64,000 bases of DNA from Helicobacter pylori (GTDB lineage: Bacteria > Campylobacterota > Campylobacteria > Campylobacterales > Helicobacteraceae), in NCBI RefSeq assembly GCF_030323545.1, contig NZ_CP122954.1, positions 1,426,001-1,490,000 on the forward strand. The letters are read 5' to 3'. A program made the position numbers and the translations under genes. The notes beneath the pieces were generated by a model that searched no databases, was not told the origin of the DNA, and saw nothing but the letters and a program-made list of their open reading frames with translations. Below are positions 1-10,328 of the stretch, piece by piece (position 1 is the first letter of the stretch; each line of letters begins with the position of its first letter).

Positions 1-807
1 AATCCTTACTCTAGCCTTACTTTTAGAGCGCGCTAGAATATAACAATTCAGGGGGTTTGAATTTTTAGAAAGCCACACGCCCCCATTCAATAAGCGGTAA
101 GTTGCGATCGTTTTTTGGGCTAAAGAAGGCTTATTAGCATCCTTTTTAGCTGCGTCTAGTTCTCTAAAAACTTGCGTTCTTTCTTCAACGCTTGCGGGTA
201 AAATCTGGCGTTTTAAAGGCGAGTAAAGCTCAAAGGGGCTTCTGTTTTGGGACTCTTTTTGGATTTTTAAAGCGAATTGGCAACCGCAATAATTTTGCCG
301 ATAAAGCTCGTTTTCTCTCGCTAAAGCTTGCAAGTTTAAATCCAACTCGCTCTTAAAATGTTCAAAATTATCGTTTCTAAACACAACAAATTCCAAATTG
401 TGCCTTTGCGCGATGTGTTGTCCCTTAGCGATGAGCTGGTTAGGGTCTTTTTTAGGGCTTGTGAGTAAGGTGGTGGTGAATTTTTCTTCCCCTAATTCAA
501 AGGCTTTCAACGCGCTCGCTTCTAAGCGTAAGTCAAAGCACTCAAAACAGCGCTCGCTTTTTTCCCCTAACAATTCCTTACCCTTAGCTTTATCTAAAAA
601 TTTTTCTAATTCATAATCGCCCTCAAGCAATTCAATTCCTAGCATCTCGCAAGTGCGTTTCACATCTTCTAAACGCAACAGATATTCGCTATAAGGGTGG
701 ATATTGGGGTTATAAAAAAACCCTACAATTTTTTCACCCGCAAAAGCCTCTTTAGCCTTTTTTAAAAAATAGAGGTTATCCACTGAGCAACAAATATGAA
801 TGAGCAT
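1..807 (-). CDS. queH: Epoxyqueuosine reductase QueH (3' end outside window)
   Basis: Likely carries out the last step of queuosine synthesis in tRNA (reduction of epoxyqueuosine), as in the QueH/DUF208 family. The frame opens at ATG 807, overlapping the tlpA stop by one base (TAATG), and stays open to base 1. About 269 residues are visible and the C-terminus is missing. Family cysteines are present: adjacent C6-C7 (HICCSVD), a CxxC at 87-90 (RCFEC) and C174/C176 (YCGC), which in QueH bind the iron-sulfur cluster and metal. It follows tlpA closely enough to be cotranscribed. It corresponds to HP0100 by position. Function is by family, not tested. Confidence 0.8.
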   Translation of the reverse strand, partial: MLIHICCSVDNLYFLKKAKEAFAGEKIVGFFYNPNIHPYSEYLLRLEDVKRTCEMLGIELLEGDYELEKFLDKAKGKELLGEKSERCFECFDLRLEASALKAFELGEEKFTTTLLTSPKKDPNQLIAKGQHIAQRHNLEFVVFRNDNFEHFKSELDLNLQALARENELYRQNYCGCQFALKIQKESQNRSPFELYSPLKRQILPASVEERTQVFRELDAAKKDANKPSLAQKTIATYRLLNGGVWLSKNSNPLNCYILARSKSKARVRI

Positions 808-2834
808 TAAAACTGCTTTTTATTCACATCTTCTAAAATATCGTTAGAGACTTTGTCAATTTCTTGACTGATTTCTAAAGAATCGCTAGCGATTTTTAGA
901 TTGCCCTCAGTAACCGATCTTAAGGCTTCAATAGAAGCGTTGATTTCTTCCACTTCTTTAACCTGGTTTTTAATGCTTTCGCTCGTGTCTGAAATGCTTT
1001 GAACGAGGATATTGATATTGGCTTCAATCTCGCTGAGCGATTTTTGCGTCCTTTCAGCGAGCTTCCTCACTTCATCAGCCACCACCGCAAAGCCTCTGCC
1101 ATGCTCGCCGGCTCGTGCGGCTTCAATAGCAGCGTTTAGGGCTAAAAGATTGGTTTGATCGGCAATATCTCTAATGATTTCCACAATGCTTTTAATGTCT
1201 TGCCCTTGCTCGATCATGGCTTCACTTTGAGAGCTCACGCCTTGAATGGAAGTGGTGATATTTTCTATCGTTTTAGAAGTTTCCATCAAGCTTTTGTGTT
1301 GGGAGTTTGAAGCCTTTTCTAAATTTTGCACGCATTCTTTTAAATTCGCGCTATCGTTCGCTAAATCTTTGGCAAAATTAGACGAAGTTTCTAGCATTTT
1401 TTGGATTTCTTGCCCTAAAGCGTTAGTAACCAATTCCACCCTACCCGAAGCGTTTTGGATCCGGCCTCTAAAATCCAAACTAGAATAGCTTTCAAAGATT
1501 TTGAAAATGCTTGGCATGTGAGTCCCTACGCTTTCTTGCAAATAATCCATGATCCCGTTTAGCGCGTCCCTCAATTCTTTCAAATCAGGGCTTGCGGGAT
1601 CAGCTGTGATGCGCACCGCAAAATTCCCTTTTTTCACATCTGAAACCACTTTAATGGTGTCTTGAACGGCTTGCTTGTCTTCTTGCATGGTTTTTTGGGT
1701 TTGCAAGATATTTTTATTGATCGCTGTTTGCATGCACCCTAATTCGTCATTGGATTTCGCTTCAATCAATTTAATATCGCTAGAATGGGTTTGATTGTTC
1801 AATAATTTAAAGAAATGAGACAAGGTGCTAGAAACGACTTCCAAACGACTGCTCACGATCGCTCGCATTAAGAGAGTGATCGCTATAATCAAGGCTAACA
1901 CCATGATCGCACTCGCTATGATCACCACAAAACGCACCGAGCCGACTTGCTCATAGACCTTGTCTTTTTCAATGATTAAAGCGATCATCCAATTGAGATT
2001 GTCTTTACTTTCTGTTTTGCCTAGCATTTTAAAGGTTTCAACGGCTAAAAAGTTTTCCTTATGGCTAAAGGGATCTAGGTATTCTAAAGTCGCTTTAGAG
2101 CCGTTTTCTAAAATAGCCATCACTTCATTAGTGGCTTTAGGCACGCTCTTATAAATTTCGGCGATAGATTTGTCTTGCAAACTCTTATTCGCGCTCAAAA
2201 GCATTTTACCTTTAACGCCAATTAAAAACAAATCGCTCCTGTTTTTAGTGATTTCATTACTGAAGCTGTCAATGGAAATAAAAACCATCAAAGCCCCTAT
2301 AGCCTCTTGAGCGTTTCCGTTCAATAAAGGTAAAAGAATATCAACCCCATAAACTTCCGCCCCGTTAGGCATTTTCCTATAATAAGGCAAGCTTTTAGAA
2401 ATTTCTTTATTTTTCATCGCTTTTTGTGCTAAAGGGTTATTCCCTAATGACGGGTTTTCCATTAGCTTAATCGTATCGTTATCCCTTAAAAGCGTTAATC
2501 TTAAATCTTCTCTGTCTTTAAAAAACACGCTCGCCCCAGCGACATGCGAATTGGCTAGAATGAAGTTTTTTAACAAGTGGATTTTGATTTCTCTTTTGGT
2601 GTCTTTAGGGAGCATTTCTTTGACAATGCCCATGCTCGTATAAGTGTTTTCAAGAACCCCTTGCACTTCCTTAACCTTGAAATGTAAACTATCTTGCATA
2701 GAATGCAGAGCGCTTTCTTTTAAAATCTCTTTCACCCTGCTGTTCAAGGACACCCCTAAAATGCTCACGCACACGATCACAATCAACGCCACGCACAATA
2801 TGATTTTATTACCGATACTCAAACCTTTAGACAT
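807..2834 (-). CDS. tlpA: Methyl-accepting chemotaxis protein TlpA
   Basis: Inner-membrane chemoreceptor signalling to CheA/CheW. The 675 residues hold an N-terminal membrane helix (about 10-31), a periplasmic dCache-like sensor (about 32-300), a second membrane helix (about 302-325), a HAMP-like linker, and a cytoplasmic four-helix signalling domain. The conserved hairpin tip ([20 protein letters not shown]) lies near residue 555. TlpA of H. pylori is reported to respond to arginine and bicarbonate; that is literature knowledge. The signalling-domain DNA is almost identical to that of tlpC at 20.0-20.25 kb, in inverted orientation. It is divergent from thrC and has its own -10 boxes. Confidence 0.95.
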   Translation of the reverse strand: MSKGLSIGNKIILCVALIVIVCVSILGVSLNSRVKEILKESALHSMQDSLHFKVKEVQGVLENTYTSMGIVKEMLPKDTKREIKIHLLKNFILANSHVAGASVFFKDREDLRLTLLRDNDTIKLMENPSLGNNPLAQKAMKNKEISKSLPYYRKMPNGAEVYGVDILLPLLNGNAQEAIGALMVFISIDSFSNEITKNRSDLFLIGVKGKMLLSANKSLQDKSIAEIYKSVPKATNEVMAILENGSKATLEYLDPFSHKENFLAVETFKMLGKTESKDNLNWMIALIIEKDKVYEQVGSVRFVVIIASAIMVLALIIAITLLMRAIVSSRLEVVSSTLSHFFKLLNNQTHSSDIKLIEAKSNDELGCMQTAINKNILQTQKTMQEDKQAVQDTIKVVSDVKKGNFAVRITADPASPDLKELRDALNGIMDYLQESVGTHMPSIFKIFESYSSLDFRGRIQNASGRVELVTNALGQEIQKMLETSSNFAKDLANDSANLKECVQNLEKASNSQHKSLMETSKTIENITTSIQGVSSQSEAMIEQGQDIKSIVEIIRDIADQTNLLALNAAIEAARAGEHGRGFAVVADEVRKLAERTQKSLSEIEANINILVQSISDTSESIKNQVKEVEEINASIEALRSVTEGNLKIASDSLEISQEIDKVSNDILEDVNKKQF

Positions 2835-2890
2835 AAAATAACCTCACTATGATGGATTTTTTGCCCATTTGCGGCAAAATTTTAAACCGC

Positions 2891-2904
2891 ATTATAGTAT
2901 TATA
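2891..2904 (-). promoter_or_regulatory. Probable tlpA promoter, two overlapping -10 boxes
   Basis: On the minus strand two TATAAT hexamers lie at 2904-2899 and 2896-2891, about 60 bases upstream of the tlpA start. H. pylori sigma-80 promoters are recognised mainly by such a -10 box. The spacing suggests a leader of roughly 50 bases. Seen by eye only. Confidence 0.5.
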
Positions 2905-3028
2905 AGCATAGATCCAAAATTAAACTGAATTAAAAAAGGCGATCAATCGTTCTCATTAAAAAACCATTTAAGGTTGCATTCGCTCTTTTAGGGTATGCTA
3001 CGACTTGAAATTATCCCAATATAAATAA

Positions 3029-4498
<1,470 letters not shown>

Positions 4499-4551
4499 AT
4501 CTTTTTAAGCTCTTGCTTTTAATAAAATCTTAATTTTAAGTCAAACTACAC

Positions 4552-4557
4552 TATAAT
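4552..4557 (+). promoter_or_regulatory. Probable -10 box (TATAAT) for the 4604 lipoprotein gene
   Basis: TATAAT sits 46 bases before the ATG at 4604 and after the thrC stop, a typical sigma-80 position for H. pylori. A strong ribosome site (GAAAGGAG) follows at about 4589-4596. Confidence 0.5.
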
Positions 4558-4603
4558 AAGGAAATTCTAAACGAAGATTAAACTTTGAATGAAAGGAGTT
4601 TGA

Positions 4604-5314
4604 ATGAAAAAAATCATTTTAGTAGCGATAGCCTTACTGATGAGCGCTTGTGCGAGCTATAAGATCACGCCTGAACATGTTACATCCTATAACAATGGGA
4701 TTCAAGTGATGACTTCCACGCAAGCCAAATCTAAAGTCCAGCTAGAAATCGCTCAAAGCAAATTAAAAGGCTTGAGCGAATCCCCTTTAGTGCTGTATGT
4801 AGCGGCACAAGTTTTAGAGGGAAATCCTGTGGTGTTTGGCCGTAAAGCCATTTCAGTGTCTATCAACCAAACGAATTTACCGGTCTTAAGCTTGAGACAG
4901 GTGATGAAATCCAGTTTTGATTTTGAGAGTATTTTACAAAGTTTTAATATTGCCGTGCCGACCACCCCTATTGATAATGTCAATATGATCACCCCGCCTA
5001 TGTTTTATTACGGGCAAGGGGGATTTTTAGCTTATGCCATGATGTATGGGGGAATGGGTCTGTATGGGCCAGGCTTTGGCATGATGATGGTGGATGATGT
5101 GGAAGAGCAAGAAATCATGCAAGAAAGCCGCCAAGCTTTAAAAATCCTAGCGATCAATTACCTTAAGAAAAACACCCTTAATGTTGAAGGTAAGGCTAAG
5201 GGAGGGTTTGTGGTAGTGGATACCAAAAACCTTAAAACCCCGGGTGTGGTGGTGGTTAAAGTCTTTTTAGAAGATGAAATCCACACCTTTAAAATTGATA
5301 TTTCTAAGATGTAA
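4604..5314 (+). CDS. Conserved lipoprotein of unknown function
   Basis: A 236-residue protein with a lipoprotein signal peptide: a lysine pair, a hydrophobic core and the lipobox MSAC with the cysteine at about residue 16, so it should be acylated and exported. The middle (about 125-165) is rich in glycine, methionine and tyrosine (GGFLAYAMMYGGMGLYGPGF), then comes an acidic stretch and a mixed C-terminal domain. No catalytic motif is seen. It stands alone between thrC and an IS-like remnant. Corresponds to HP0097 by position. I do not recognise a function. Confidence 0.8.
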   Translation: MKKIILVAIALLMSACASYKITPEHVTSYNNGIQVMTSTQAKSKVQLEIAQSKLKGLSESPLVLYVAAQVLEGNPVVFGRKAISVSINQTNLPVLSLRQVMKSSFDFESILQSFNIAVPTTPIDNVNMITPPMFYYGQGGFLAYAMMYGGMGLYGPGFGMMMVDDVEEQEIMQESRQALKILAINYLKKNTLNVEGKAKGGFVVVDTKNLKTPGVVVVKVFLEDEIHTFKIDISKM

Positions 5315-5329
5315 TCGTTCTCTTTAATA

Positions 5330-5364
5330 AAAGCCTTTGGGCTAACCCACCTAAAGGTTTTTTC
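5330..5364 (+). terminator. Possible terminator after the 4604 gene
   Basis: CCTTT/AAAGG and GGG/CCC arms form an imperfect hairpin with a bulge, followed by a T6 run. It lies 16-50 bases after the stop at 5314. The imperfect stem keeps confidence low. Confidence 0.4.
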
Positions 5365-5416
5365 TTAATTGGGCTAAAAACGATTAAACCTTACTCCATT
5401 GTTTAGATTTTATCCC

Positions 5417-5611
5417 ACTAGTGCGAAAAAACTCTGTCCTTTAGGGCGCAAGAGTGCATAGCCGTTAGGCTATATTCAAGCTAAAAGAGGTTAAAATCCC
5501 CCTAGTCTTTTTGGGGTAGGAAATATCCATGCAGACTATAAAGAGCCTTTCGTGTTAGCGTTCAATGCTTTAGTTAGGAAGTTTCTTTCTTTAGAAAGGG
5601 GCGGGTTTCAC
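5417..5611 (+). mobile_element. IS200/IS605-type terminal remnant, copy A (MITE-like, omega-RNA-like)
   Basis: A ~195-bp non-coding element that recurs in inverted orientation at 20464-20660. It runs from ACTAGTGC through GTCCTTTAGGG, GGCTATATTCAAGCTAA, CCATGCAG and CCTTTCGTGTTAGC to a final hairpin region (TTAGGAAGTTTCTTTCTTTAG) and TTTCAC. 'CTTTAG' hairpins ending in a TTCAC-like sequence are typical of right ends of IS200/IS605 elements, where the TnpB guide RNA scaffold lies. No tnpA or tnpB is present. The element fills most of the 361-bp gap between 5314 and 5676. Assignment to the IS605 group is inference from hairpin style. Confidence 0.5.
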
Positions 5612-5675
5612 TTTATGGCAAAAGGGGAGAAAAGCGGGGAGAAAAGCCCAACAATTAAACCCCCTTTTTTTGCGT

Positions 5676-6620
5676 TTATTTTTGAGAAGCTAAAAAATCC
5701 TGGATATTTTCTTTGGTTTTTTCCACTAAGGTTTTCAAGCTGTCGCTATACGCCCATGCGATATGGGGGGTTAAAAGCAATTTATTTTGGATTTTTGGGT
5801 TCAAAAACGCATGATCTTTTTCAAAAGGCTCTTTCACAAACACATCGCTCCCGTAATACAAATCTTTGGTTTCTAAAATTCCAGCCAGATCCTTTTCATT
5901 CACAATGCCCCCACGCCCCACATTGATTAAAATCGCCCCATCTTTTAGGCTTTGCAATTCTTTTAGAGCGATTAAATCGCGCGTGCTTTCATTTAAAGGG
6001 GCATGAATGCTGATAATATCGCTTGTTGTGAGCAGATCTTTTAAACTCAAGCGCTCATATTCTTCTTTTTTATCTTTAGGGGAAAAATACACCACCTTTG
6101 CCCCGAAAGCTTGAGCGAGCTTGGCGACTCTTTTACCGATATTGCCTAAACCAATAACCCCCCATTGACCCCCTTTAATAAGCCCCATTTTAATATCGCT
6201 AATGTGCGTAAAAATATCGCTTTGACTATACTCCCCGCTTTTGCAATAATGATCGTAATCATTAATCCTCCCCAATAAAGACAACGCGCACGCTAAAGTG
6301 TGCTGGGCTACGGATTCTGTAGAATAGGCGCTCACATTTTTGACTTCTATGCCTAAAGCTTTCGCACTTTTTATATCCACATTGTCCGTGCCTGTAGCGG
6401 TGATGCAAATGAGTTTGAGTTTAGGCAATTGGCTTAAAATTTCTTGAGTGATAACGACTTTATTCAATACTACAATCTCAGCGTCTTTGCAACGCTCAAC
6501 CACTTGATTAGGCGAAGTGATCTCATAAAAATCAAAATCCGCCACTTCTTTTAAAACTTCTAGCGCTTTTAACCCCACGCTTTTAGCGTCTAAGACCACG
6601 CCTTTTTTGAATGTTTGCAT
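5676..6620 (-). CDS. D-isomer-specific 2-hydroxyacid dehydrogenase
   Basis: NAD-dependent cytosolic oxidoreductase of 314 residues, acting on a 2-hydroxyacid that cannot be named from sequence. The nucleotide-binding motif GVIGLGNIGKRVA lies near 155-167. The catalytic arginine is in INVGRGGIVNE (about 234-244) and the catalytic histidine in LTPHIAW (about 285-291), with the family glutamate between them. It has been annotated as phosphoglycerate dehydrogenase-like, but it lacks an ACT domain, so a serine role is unproven. Corresponds to HP0096. It stands alone, facing the IS-like remnant. Confidence 0.85.
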   Translation of the reverse strand: MQTFKKGVVLDAKSVGLKALEVLKEVADFDFYEITSPNQVVERCKDAEIVVLNKVVITQEILSQLPKLKLICITATGTDNVDIKSAKALGIEVKNVSAYSTESVAQHTLACALSLLGRINDYDHYCKSGEYSQSDIFTHISDIKMGLIKGGQWGVIGLGNIGKRVAKLAQAFGAKVVYFSPKDKKEEYERLSLKDLLTTSDIISIHAPLNESTRDLIALKELQSLKDGAILINVGRGGIVNEKDLAGILETKDLYYGSDVFVKEPFEKDHAFLNPKIQNKLLLTPHIAWAYSDSLKTLVEKTKENIQDFLASQK

Positions 6621-6692
6621 CTCTTTACTCCTAGATTTAGTTTTAAAGTTATATAATTAAACCATAAAATCCTTTTTTAAAAGAAACTAAGC

Positions 6693-7223
6693 ATGCCAAA
6701 ACCCAAGAAAAACACCCTCCCCTGTAGCCTTTCTATCAAAATGTCTTATTTCATGCGTCTTCTCATTAAATGGCGCACCCGCTCTTTAAGCCATAAAATG
6801 ATGACGCTGGTTCAAATTTTAAGCATTTTAGCTTTAGCGAGCAAGGCTAGTGAAGATTTAGAAGAGCAACTCAAAAAAATCAAAGACTACATTTATAGAA
6901 CCCTAAACGCTAAAATCGCATCGGATGTGTATAACCGAGTGCTTATTTTAGTGAATGAATATTGCGCTAATGAAGAATTGCTTGATAAAGAGAGCGTTAA
7001 AATTTCAGATTTACTCATTCAAGACATTCAGCTTTACGCTTTAGTGGATGAAATGCTTAAAGAAGATAAATACCAAGTCCAGCACACCATTTTAAAGGGC
7101 ATCATCAAGCGCAAATACGATGAAGCCTACTCGCTCAATAGCGAAGACAGGATTCTTTTAGAATATCAAGAACGCTTGCTAGAACCCTCATACGCGTCTT
7201 TTTCAAATAAAAAATTCAAATGA
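6693..7223 (+). CDS. Conserved hypothetical protein
   Basis: A 176-residue, mostly alpha-helical protein. The N-terminus is basic with a short hydrophobic stretch (about 33-50, MMTLVQILSILALASKA), followed by charged helices rich in Glu, Lys and Leu. No catalytic motif or signal peptide is convincing. An alternative start is the ATG at 6738. It lies just upstream of futC, in the place of HP0095. Function unknown. Confidence 0.7.
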   Translation: MPKPKKNTLPCSLSIKMSYFMRLLIKWRTRSLSHKMMTLVQILSILALASKASEDLEEQLKKIKDYIYRTLNAKIASDVYNRVLILVNEYCANEELLDKESVKISDLLIQDIQLYALVDEMLKEDKYQVQHTILKGIIKRKYDEAYSLNSEDRILLEYQERLLEPSYASFSNKKFK

Positions 7224-7714
7224 TTTGAAAGCGTTACCCCACTTTTTAGGTTTTTATTGAAAAAGGGCTTTAAAATGAGCTAAAATGAGCGTTTTATTTG
7301 AAAATATAAAGGGATTGAATGGCTTTTAAGGTGGTGCAAATTTGCGGGGGGCTTGGGAATCAAATGTTTCAATACGCTTTCGCTAAAAGTTTGCAAAAAC
7401 ACCTTAATACGCCTGTGCTGTTAGATATTACTTCTTTTGATTGGAGTAATAGGAAAATGCAATTAGAGCTTTTCCCTATTGATTTGCCCTATGCGAGTGA
7501 AAAAGAAATCGCTATAGCTAAAATGCAACACCTCCCCAAGCTAGCAAGAGAGGCGCTCAAATGCATGGGGTTTGATAGGGTGAGTCAAGAAATCGTTTTT
7601 GAATACGAGCCTAAATTATTAAAGCCAAGCCGCTTGACTTATTTTTATGGTTACTTCCAAGATCCACGATATTTTGATGCTATATCCCCTTTAATCAAGC
7701 AAACCTTCACCCTA

Positions 7715-7728
7715 CCCCCCCCCCCCCC
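7715..7728 (+). repeat. C14 homopolymer, futC phase-variation switch
   Basis: Fourteen consecutive C bases inside futC. Slipped-strand mispairing at this tract is the known on/off switch of the gene. The present length leaves the gene out of frame for normal decoding. Confidence 0.95.
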
Positions 7729-7749
7729 GAAAATAATAAGAATAATAAA

Positions 7750-7756
7750 AAAAAAG
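7750..7756 (+). promoter_or_regulatory. Candidate -1 ribosomal frameshift heptamer A-AAA-AAG in futC
   Basis: The heptamer fits X-XXY-YYZ in the zero frame (codons AAA 7751-7753 and AAG 7754-7756), within a nine-A run at 7747-7755. A -1 slip leads into EEEYHRKLSLIL, the start of the downstream half. Programmed frameshifting at such a heptamer has been described for H. pylori futC. Confidence 0.6.
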
Positions 7757-8243
7757 AGGAAGAATACCACCGCAAGCTTTCTTTGATTTTAGCCGCTAAA
7801 AACAGCGTGTTTGTGCATATAAGAAGAGGGGATTATGTAGGGATTGGCTGTCAGCTTGGTATTGACTATCAAAAAAAGGCGCTTGAGTATATGGCAAAGC
7901 GCGTGCCAAACATGGAGCTTTTTGTGTTTTGCGAAGACTTAAAATTCACGCAAAACCTTGATCTGGGCTACCCTTTTACAGACATGACCACTAGGGATAA
8001 AGAAGAAGAGGCGTATTGGGACATGCTGCTCATGCAATCTTGTCAGCATGGCATTATCGCTAATAGCACTTATAGCTGGTGGGCGGCTTATTTGATAAAA
8101 AATCCGGAAAAAATCATTATTGGCCCCAAACACTGGCTTTTTGGGCATGAAAATATCCTTTGTAAGGAATGGGTGAAAATAGAATCCCATTTTGAGATAA
8201 AATCCCAAAAATATAACGCTTAAAGCGGCTTAAAAAAGGCTTA

Positions 8244-9074
8244 TTAGAGATTTAAATCTTTGATTTTAGATCGGATTTCCTTAAAGCGAGCGTCTAATTC
8301 TAATTTCCTGTCCATTGATATTTTGACAAACTCGCTTTCTTTTTCTATGCCGATAAATTGCCTCTTCAAAAGATTAGCCGCAATGCCTGTGGTAGAGCTC
8401 CCGCTAAAAGGATCGCCAATGAGAGAATTTTCATCGCTCGCCATTAAAAGCAAGCGCACTAATAAAGCGAGGGGTTTTTGAGTGGGGTGCTTGCCATTTG
8501 CTTTTTCCCAAGGAGCGATCGCTGGGAAGCTCCACACATCGCGCATTTGTTTATCGTTATTGATCTTTTTTAAAACCTCATAGTTAAAAACATGCTTATG
8601 CTTGCGGCTTTTTCTCGCCCAAATGATTTGCTCAGCTGAATGTGTCAAATAACGGCAGCTGAAATTGGGAGGAGGGTTGGTTTTTTGCCAAGTGATGAGG
8701 TTTAAAATCTTAAAATCCAATTTTTGTAAAACACGCCCTAAAGAAAAGATGTTGTGGTAAGTCCCGCTGATTAAAAGGCTTCCTGTGTTTTTTAAAGCCT
8801 TTTTGGCGTTGTTTATCCACTGGTAATTAAACTCATCAATACCATTAATCCCGTCTTCTTTATCCCAATCGCCTTTATTGACGCTCACGATTTTACCGCT
8901 CTGTATGCTTAAGCCGTCATTAGAAAGGAAATAAGGCGGATCGGCAAAAATCAAATCAAAAGCATTTTCAAATTGGGGCAAAACCTCATTGCAATCCCCT
9001 TGATAAATGGTGAAAAGCTGGTCTTGGCTTTTAAAAATGGGGCGTGCGATTTCATTAGAATGCGCGATTAGCAT
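8244..9074 (-). CDS. hpyIIIM: DNA adenine methyltransferase, M.HpyIII type (GATC)
   Basis: A beta-class DNA methyltransferase of 276 residues. The catalytic motif IV (FADPPYFLS) lies near residues 44-52 and the S-adenosylmethionine motif I (GDPFSGSSTTGIAA) near 219-232, the order that defines the beta class. The gene overlaps the partner endonuclease by seven bases, as in a restriction-modification operon. By position it is HP0092, whose product modifies GATC. Specificity is by homology of place and family, not read from motifs. Confidence 0.85.
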   Translation of the reverse strand: MLIAHSNEIARPIFKSQDQLFTIYQGDCNEVLPQFENAFDLIFADPPYFLSNDGLSIQSGKIVSVNKGDWDKEDGINGIDEFNYQWINNAKKALKNTGSLLISGTYHNIFSLGRVLQKLDFKILNLITWQKTNPPPNFSCRYLTHSAEQIIWARKSRKHKHVFNYEVLKKINNDKQMRDVWSFPAIAPWEKANGKHPTQKPLALLVRLLLMASDENSLIGDPFSGSSTTGIAANLLKRQFIGIEKESEFVKISMDRKLELDARFKEIRSKIKDLNL

Positions 9075-9901
9075 TTTTGCGCCTTTGATATAAAATCACC
9101 CACATTGCTCAAATTGTAGATCTCCACAGATTTGTAAGCTTCTTGAAGTTTGTTTTTAGCGTCTAGCCAACCTATGCCATCGGTTATCCAAATAAATTCG
9201 TAATTGGGGAATGCTTCAAATTTTAAAGCTAAGTCTTGATAGGATCTTGCGACTTTATTAAGCTTACTCCCACTAATAGTATAAAAATTAGCTTCTATAA
9301 AATAAGTTTGATCTTTACCACAAACAACAAAATCAAATTTTTTAATATCATTTCCAAAAGCTTGGCATAAATCCTCAAATTCTCTAATATCTACTTGTTC
9401 TTTAAAATTTAATTGAGCTTGAAAAAAAAGACCGCTAAGATGATTTTCCATAACTTTTCCGCTGCGATTTTTTCTTGCATTGCTATCAAGCCCCACTTCT
9501 ATACCAAAAACAAAATCATTTAAATCTTTAATATTTCGGTTACAAAAAATTTGCTCCAACCCCGTTTGACGAATAAATTCATAGACTTTTTCATCATCTT
9601 CAAAATAAGAATATAAGGGGTAAAAATTGCCATTAGCATCAAGCGCTATATCATTTTTATCTCTCACAGCAATGAGAATATTTAAAACATTAAAAGCTTT
9701 GGGGTATTCTTTAAAAAGACTCTTAACGCAACTTTTAAATTCTTTTGTATCTTTCCCAAGTAAAAAATTCAAGTGGTTTAAAGCGATGCTTATTCCATTT
9801 TTATTTTTGAGACACTTTTGCCAATCGGTAAAAAAGCCTAAAGTCCTATTGCTTGTCTTAAGGCTTTTTAAAAAAGTATCAAAGAGCAGATGGTTTTTCA
9901 T
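9068..9901 (-). CDS. hpyIIIR: Type II restriction endonuclease, HpyIII/DpnII type
   Basis: A 277-residue protein in the DpnII/MboI group that cuts GATC. A nuclease core is suggested by the region about 190-245: KKFDFVVCGKDQTYFIEANF gives the D...ExN/K-like pattern seen in this family, followed by EFIWITDGIGW. It starts with ATG at 9901 and ends inside the methyltransferase gene. Base composition is more A+T rich than its neighbours, which fits acquisition. In other strains this locus holds hrgA instead of the endonuclease, so the window carries the endonuclease allele. Confidence 0.8.
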   Translation of the reverse strand: MKNHLLFDTFLKSLKTSNRTLGFFTDWQKCLKNKNGISIALNHLNFLLGKDTKEFKSCVKSLFKEYPKAFNVLNILIAVRDKNDIALDANGNFYPLYSYFEDDEKVYEFIRQTGLEQIFCNRNIKDLNDFVFGIEVGLDSNARKNRSGKVMENHLSGLFFQAQLNFKEQVDIREFEDLCQAFGNDIKKFDFVVCGKDQTYFIEANFYTISGSKLNKVARSYQDLALKFEAFPNYEFIWITDGIGWLDAKNKLQEAYKSVEIYNLSNVGDFISKAQKC

Positions 9902-9966
9902 TTTTGCTCCGCTTTAATGTTTTTCTTTATTATATATTTTTTGCGCTTTATACAACCCTTATAGGG

Positions 9967-10000
9967 TTTAGGCTGGGTGTCTCTCTTCACCCAACCTAAA
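9967..10000. terminator. Hairpin between tRNA-Ser and the HpyIII genes
   Basis: Arms of 13 bases (TTTAGGCTGGGTG and CACCCAACCTAAA) pair with one mismatch around an 8-base loop. It sits between the end of tRNA-Ser and the start of hpyIIIR, so it may end the tRNA transcript. There is no strong T run on either side, so this is only a candidate. Confidence 0.35.
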
Positions 10001-10107
10001 ATTTGTATTTGTAAAATCTGTAAAAGGAGTGTCGTAAAAGGAATGCTTAGAAACTATGGTGTCTCGTTAATACATTCTAAACAAAAAGTTTTTAAAGGCA
10101 AAAAGGC

Positions 10108-10199
10108 TGGCGGACAGGGAGGGATTCGAACCCTCGGTAACCTTGACGGCTACGCATCCTTAGCAGGGATGTGGTTTCAGCCAACTCACCCACCTGTCC
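10108..10199 (-). tRNA. tRNA-Ser (anticodon GCT)
   Basis: On the minus strand the acceptor arms GGACAGG and CCTGTCC pair. The anticodon stem CATCC/GGATG encloses the loop CTGCTAA, giving anticodon GCT for AGC/AGU. A long variable arm typical of serine tRNAs follows, then GGTTCGAATCC as the T loop. The 3' CCA is encoded (10110-10108). Confidence 0.95.
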
Positions 10200-10212
10200 T
10201 TCAAAAAGTAGA

Positions 10213-10218
10213 ATTATA
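10213..10218 (-). promoter_or_regulatory. -10 box of tRNA-Ser
   Basis: TATAAT on the minus strand, 14 bases before the mature 5' end at 10199, preceded by a T-rich stretch, as expected for a sigma-80 promoter. Confidence 0.6.
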
Positions 10219-10284
10219 GTAAAAATAAGTTAAAATAAAGCTTAAACTTTAATGGTTTCTAAACAAAACTAAGGGCTTTTATAT

Positions 10285-10290
10285 TACAAT
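10285..10290 (+). promoter_or_regulatory. Probable -10 box of fabD (TACAAT)
   Basis: TACAAT lies 39 bases before the fabD ATG (10329), with an AAAGGAT ribosome site in between. The upstream region is A+T rich and contains no gene. Confidence 0.45.
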
Positions 10291-10328
10291 TTTAAATTAT
10301 GGATTAATAAAATTTAAAGGATAACACC

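Larger units (their letters stand above)
7319..8223 (+). pseudogene. futC: Alpha-1,2-fucosyltransferase FutC, frameshifted at a C14 tract (phase-off)
   Basis: A GT11-family enzyme that adds fucose alpha-1,2 to galactose to make Lewis y/b-type O-antigen. The first frame (7319-7786) has the N-terminal QICGGLGNQMFQYAF motif and stops early. The second frame (7783-8223) holds HIRRGDYVG and the C-terminal STYSWWAAYL motif. The frames separate at a run of 14 C (7715-7728); 12 or 15 C would restore the frame. A slippery A-AAA-AAG lies in the zero frame at 7750-7756, and a -1 slip there enters the correct second frame. Phase variation and frameshifting are known for this gene; the off state here is read directly. 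Confidence 0.9.

Noticed and set aside
5552-5926. A 124-codon frame on the plus strand
   Set aside because: It runs across the IS-like remnant and the 3' end of the dehydrogenase on the opposite strand; it has no protein-like composition.
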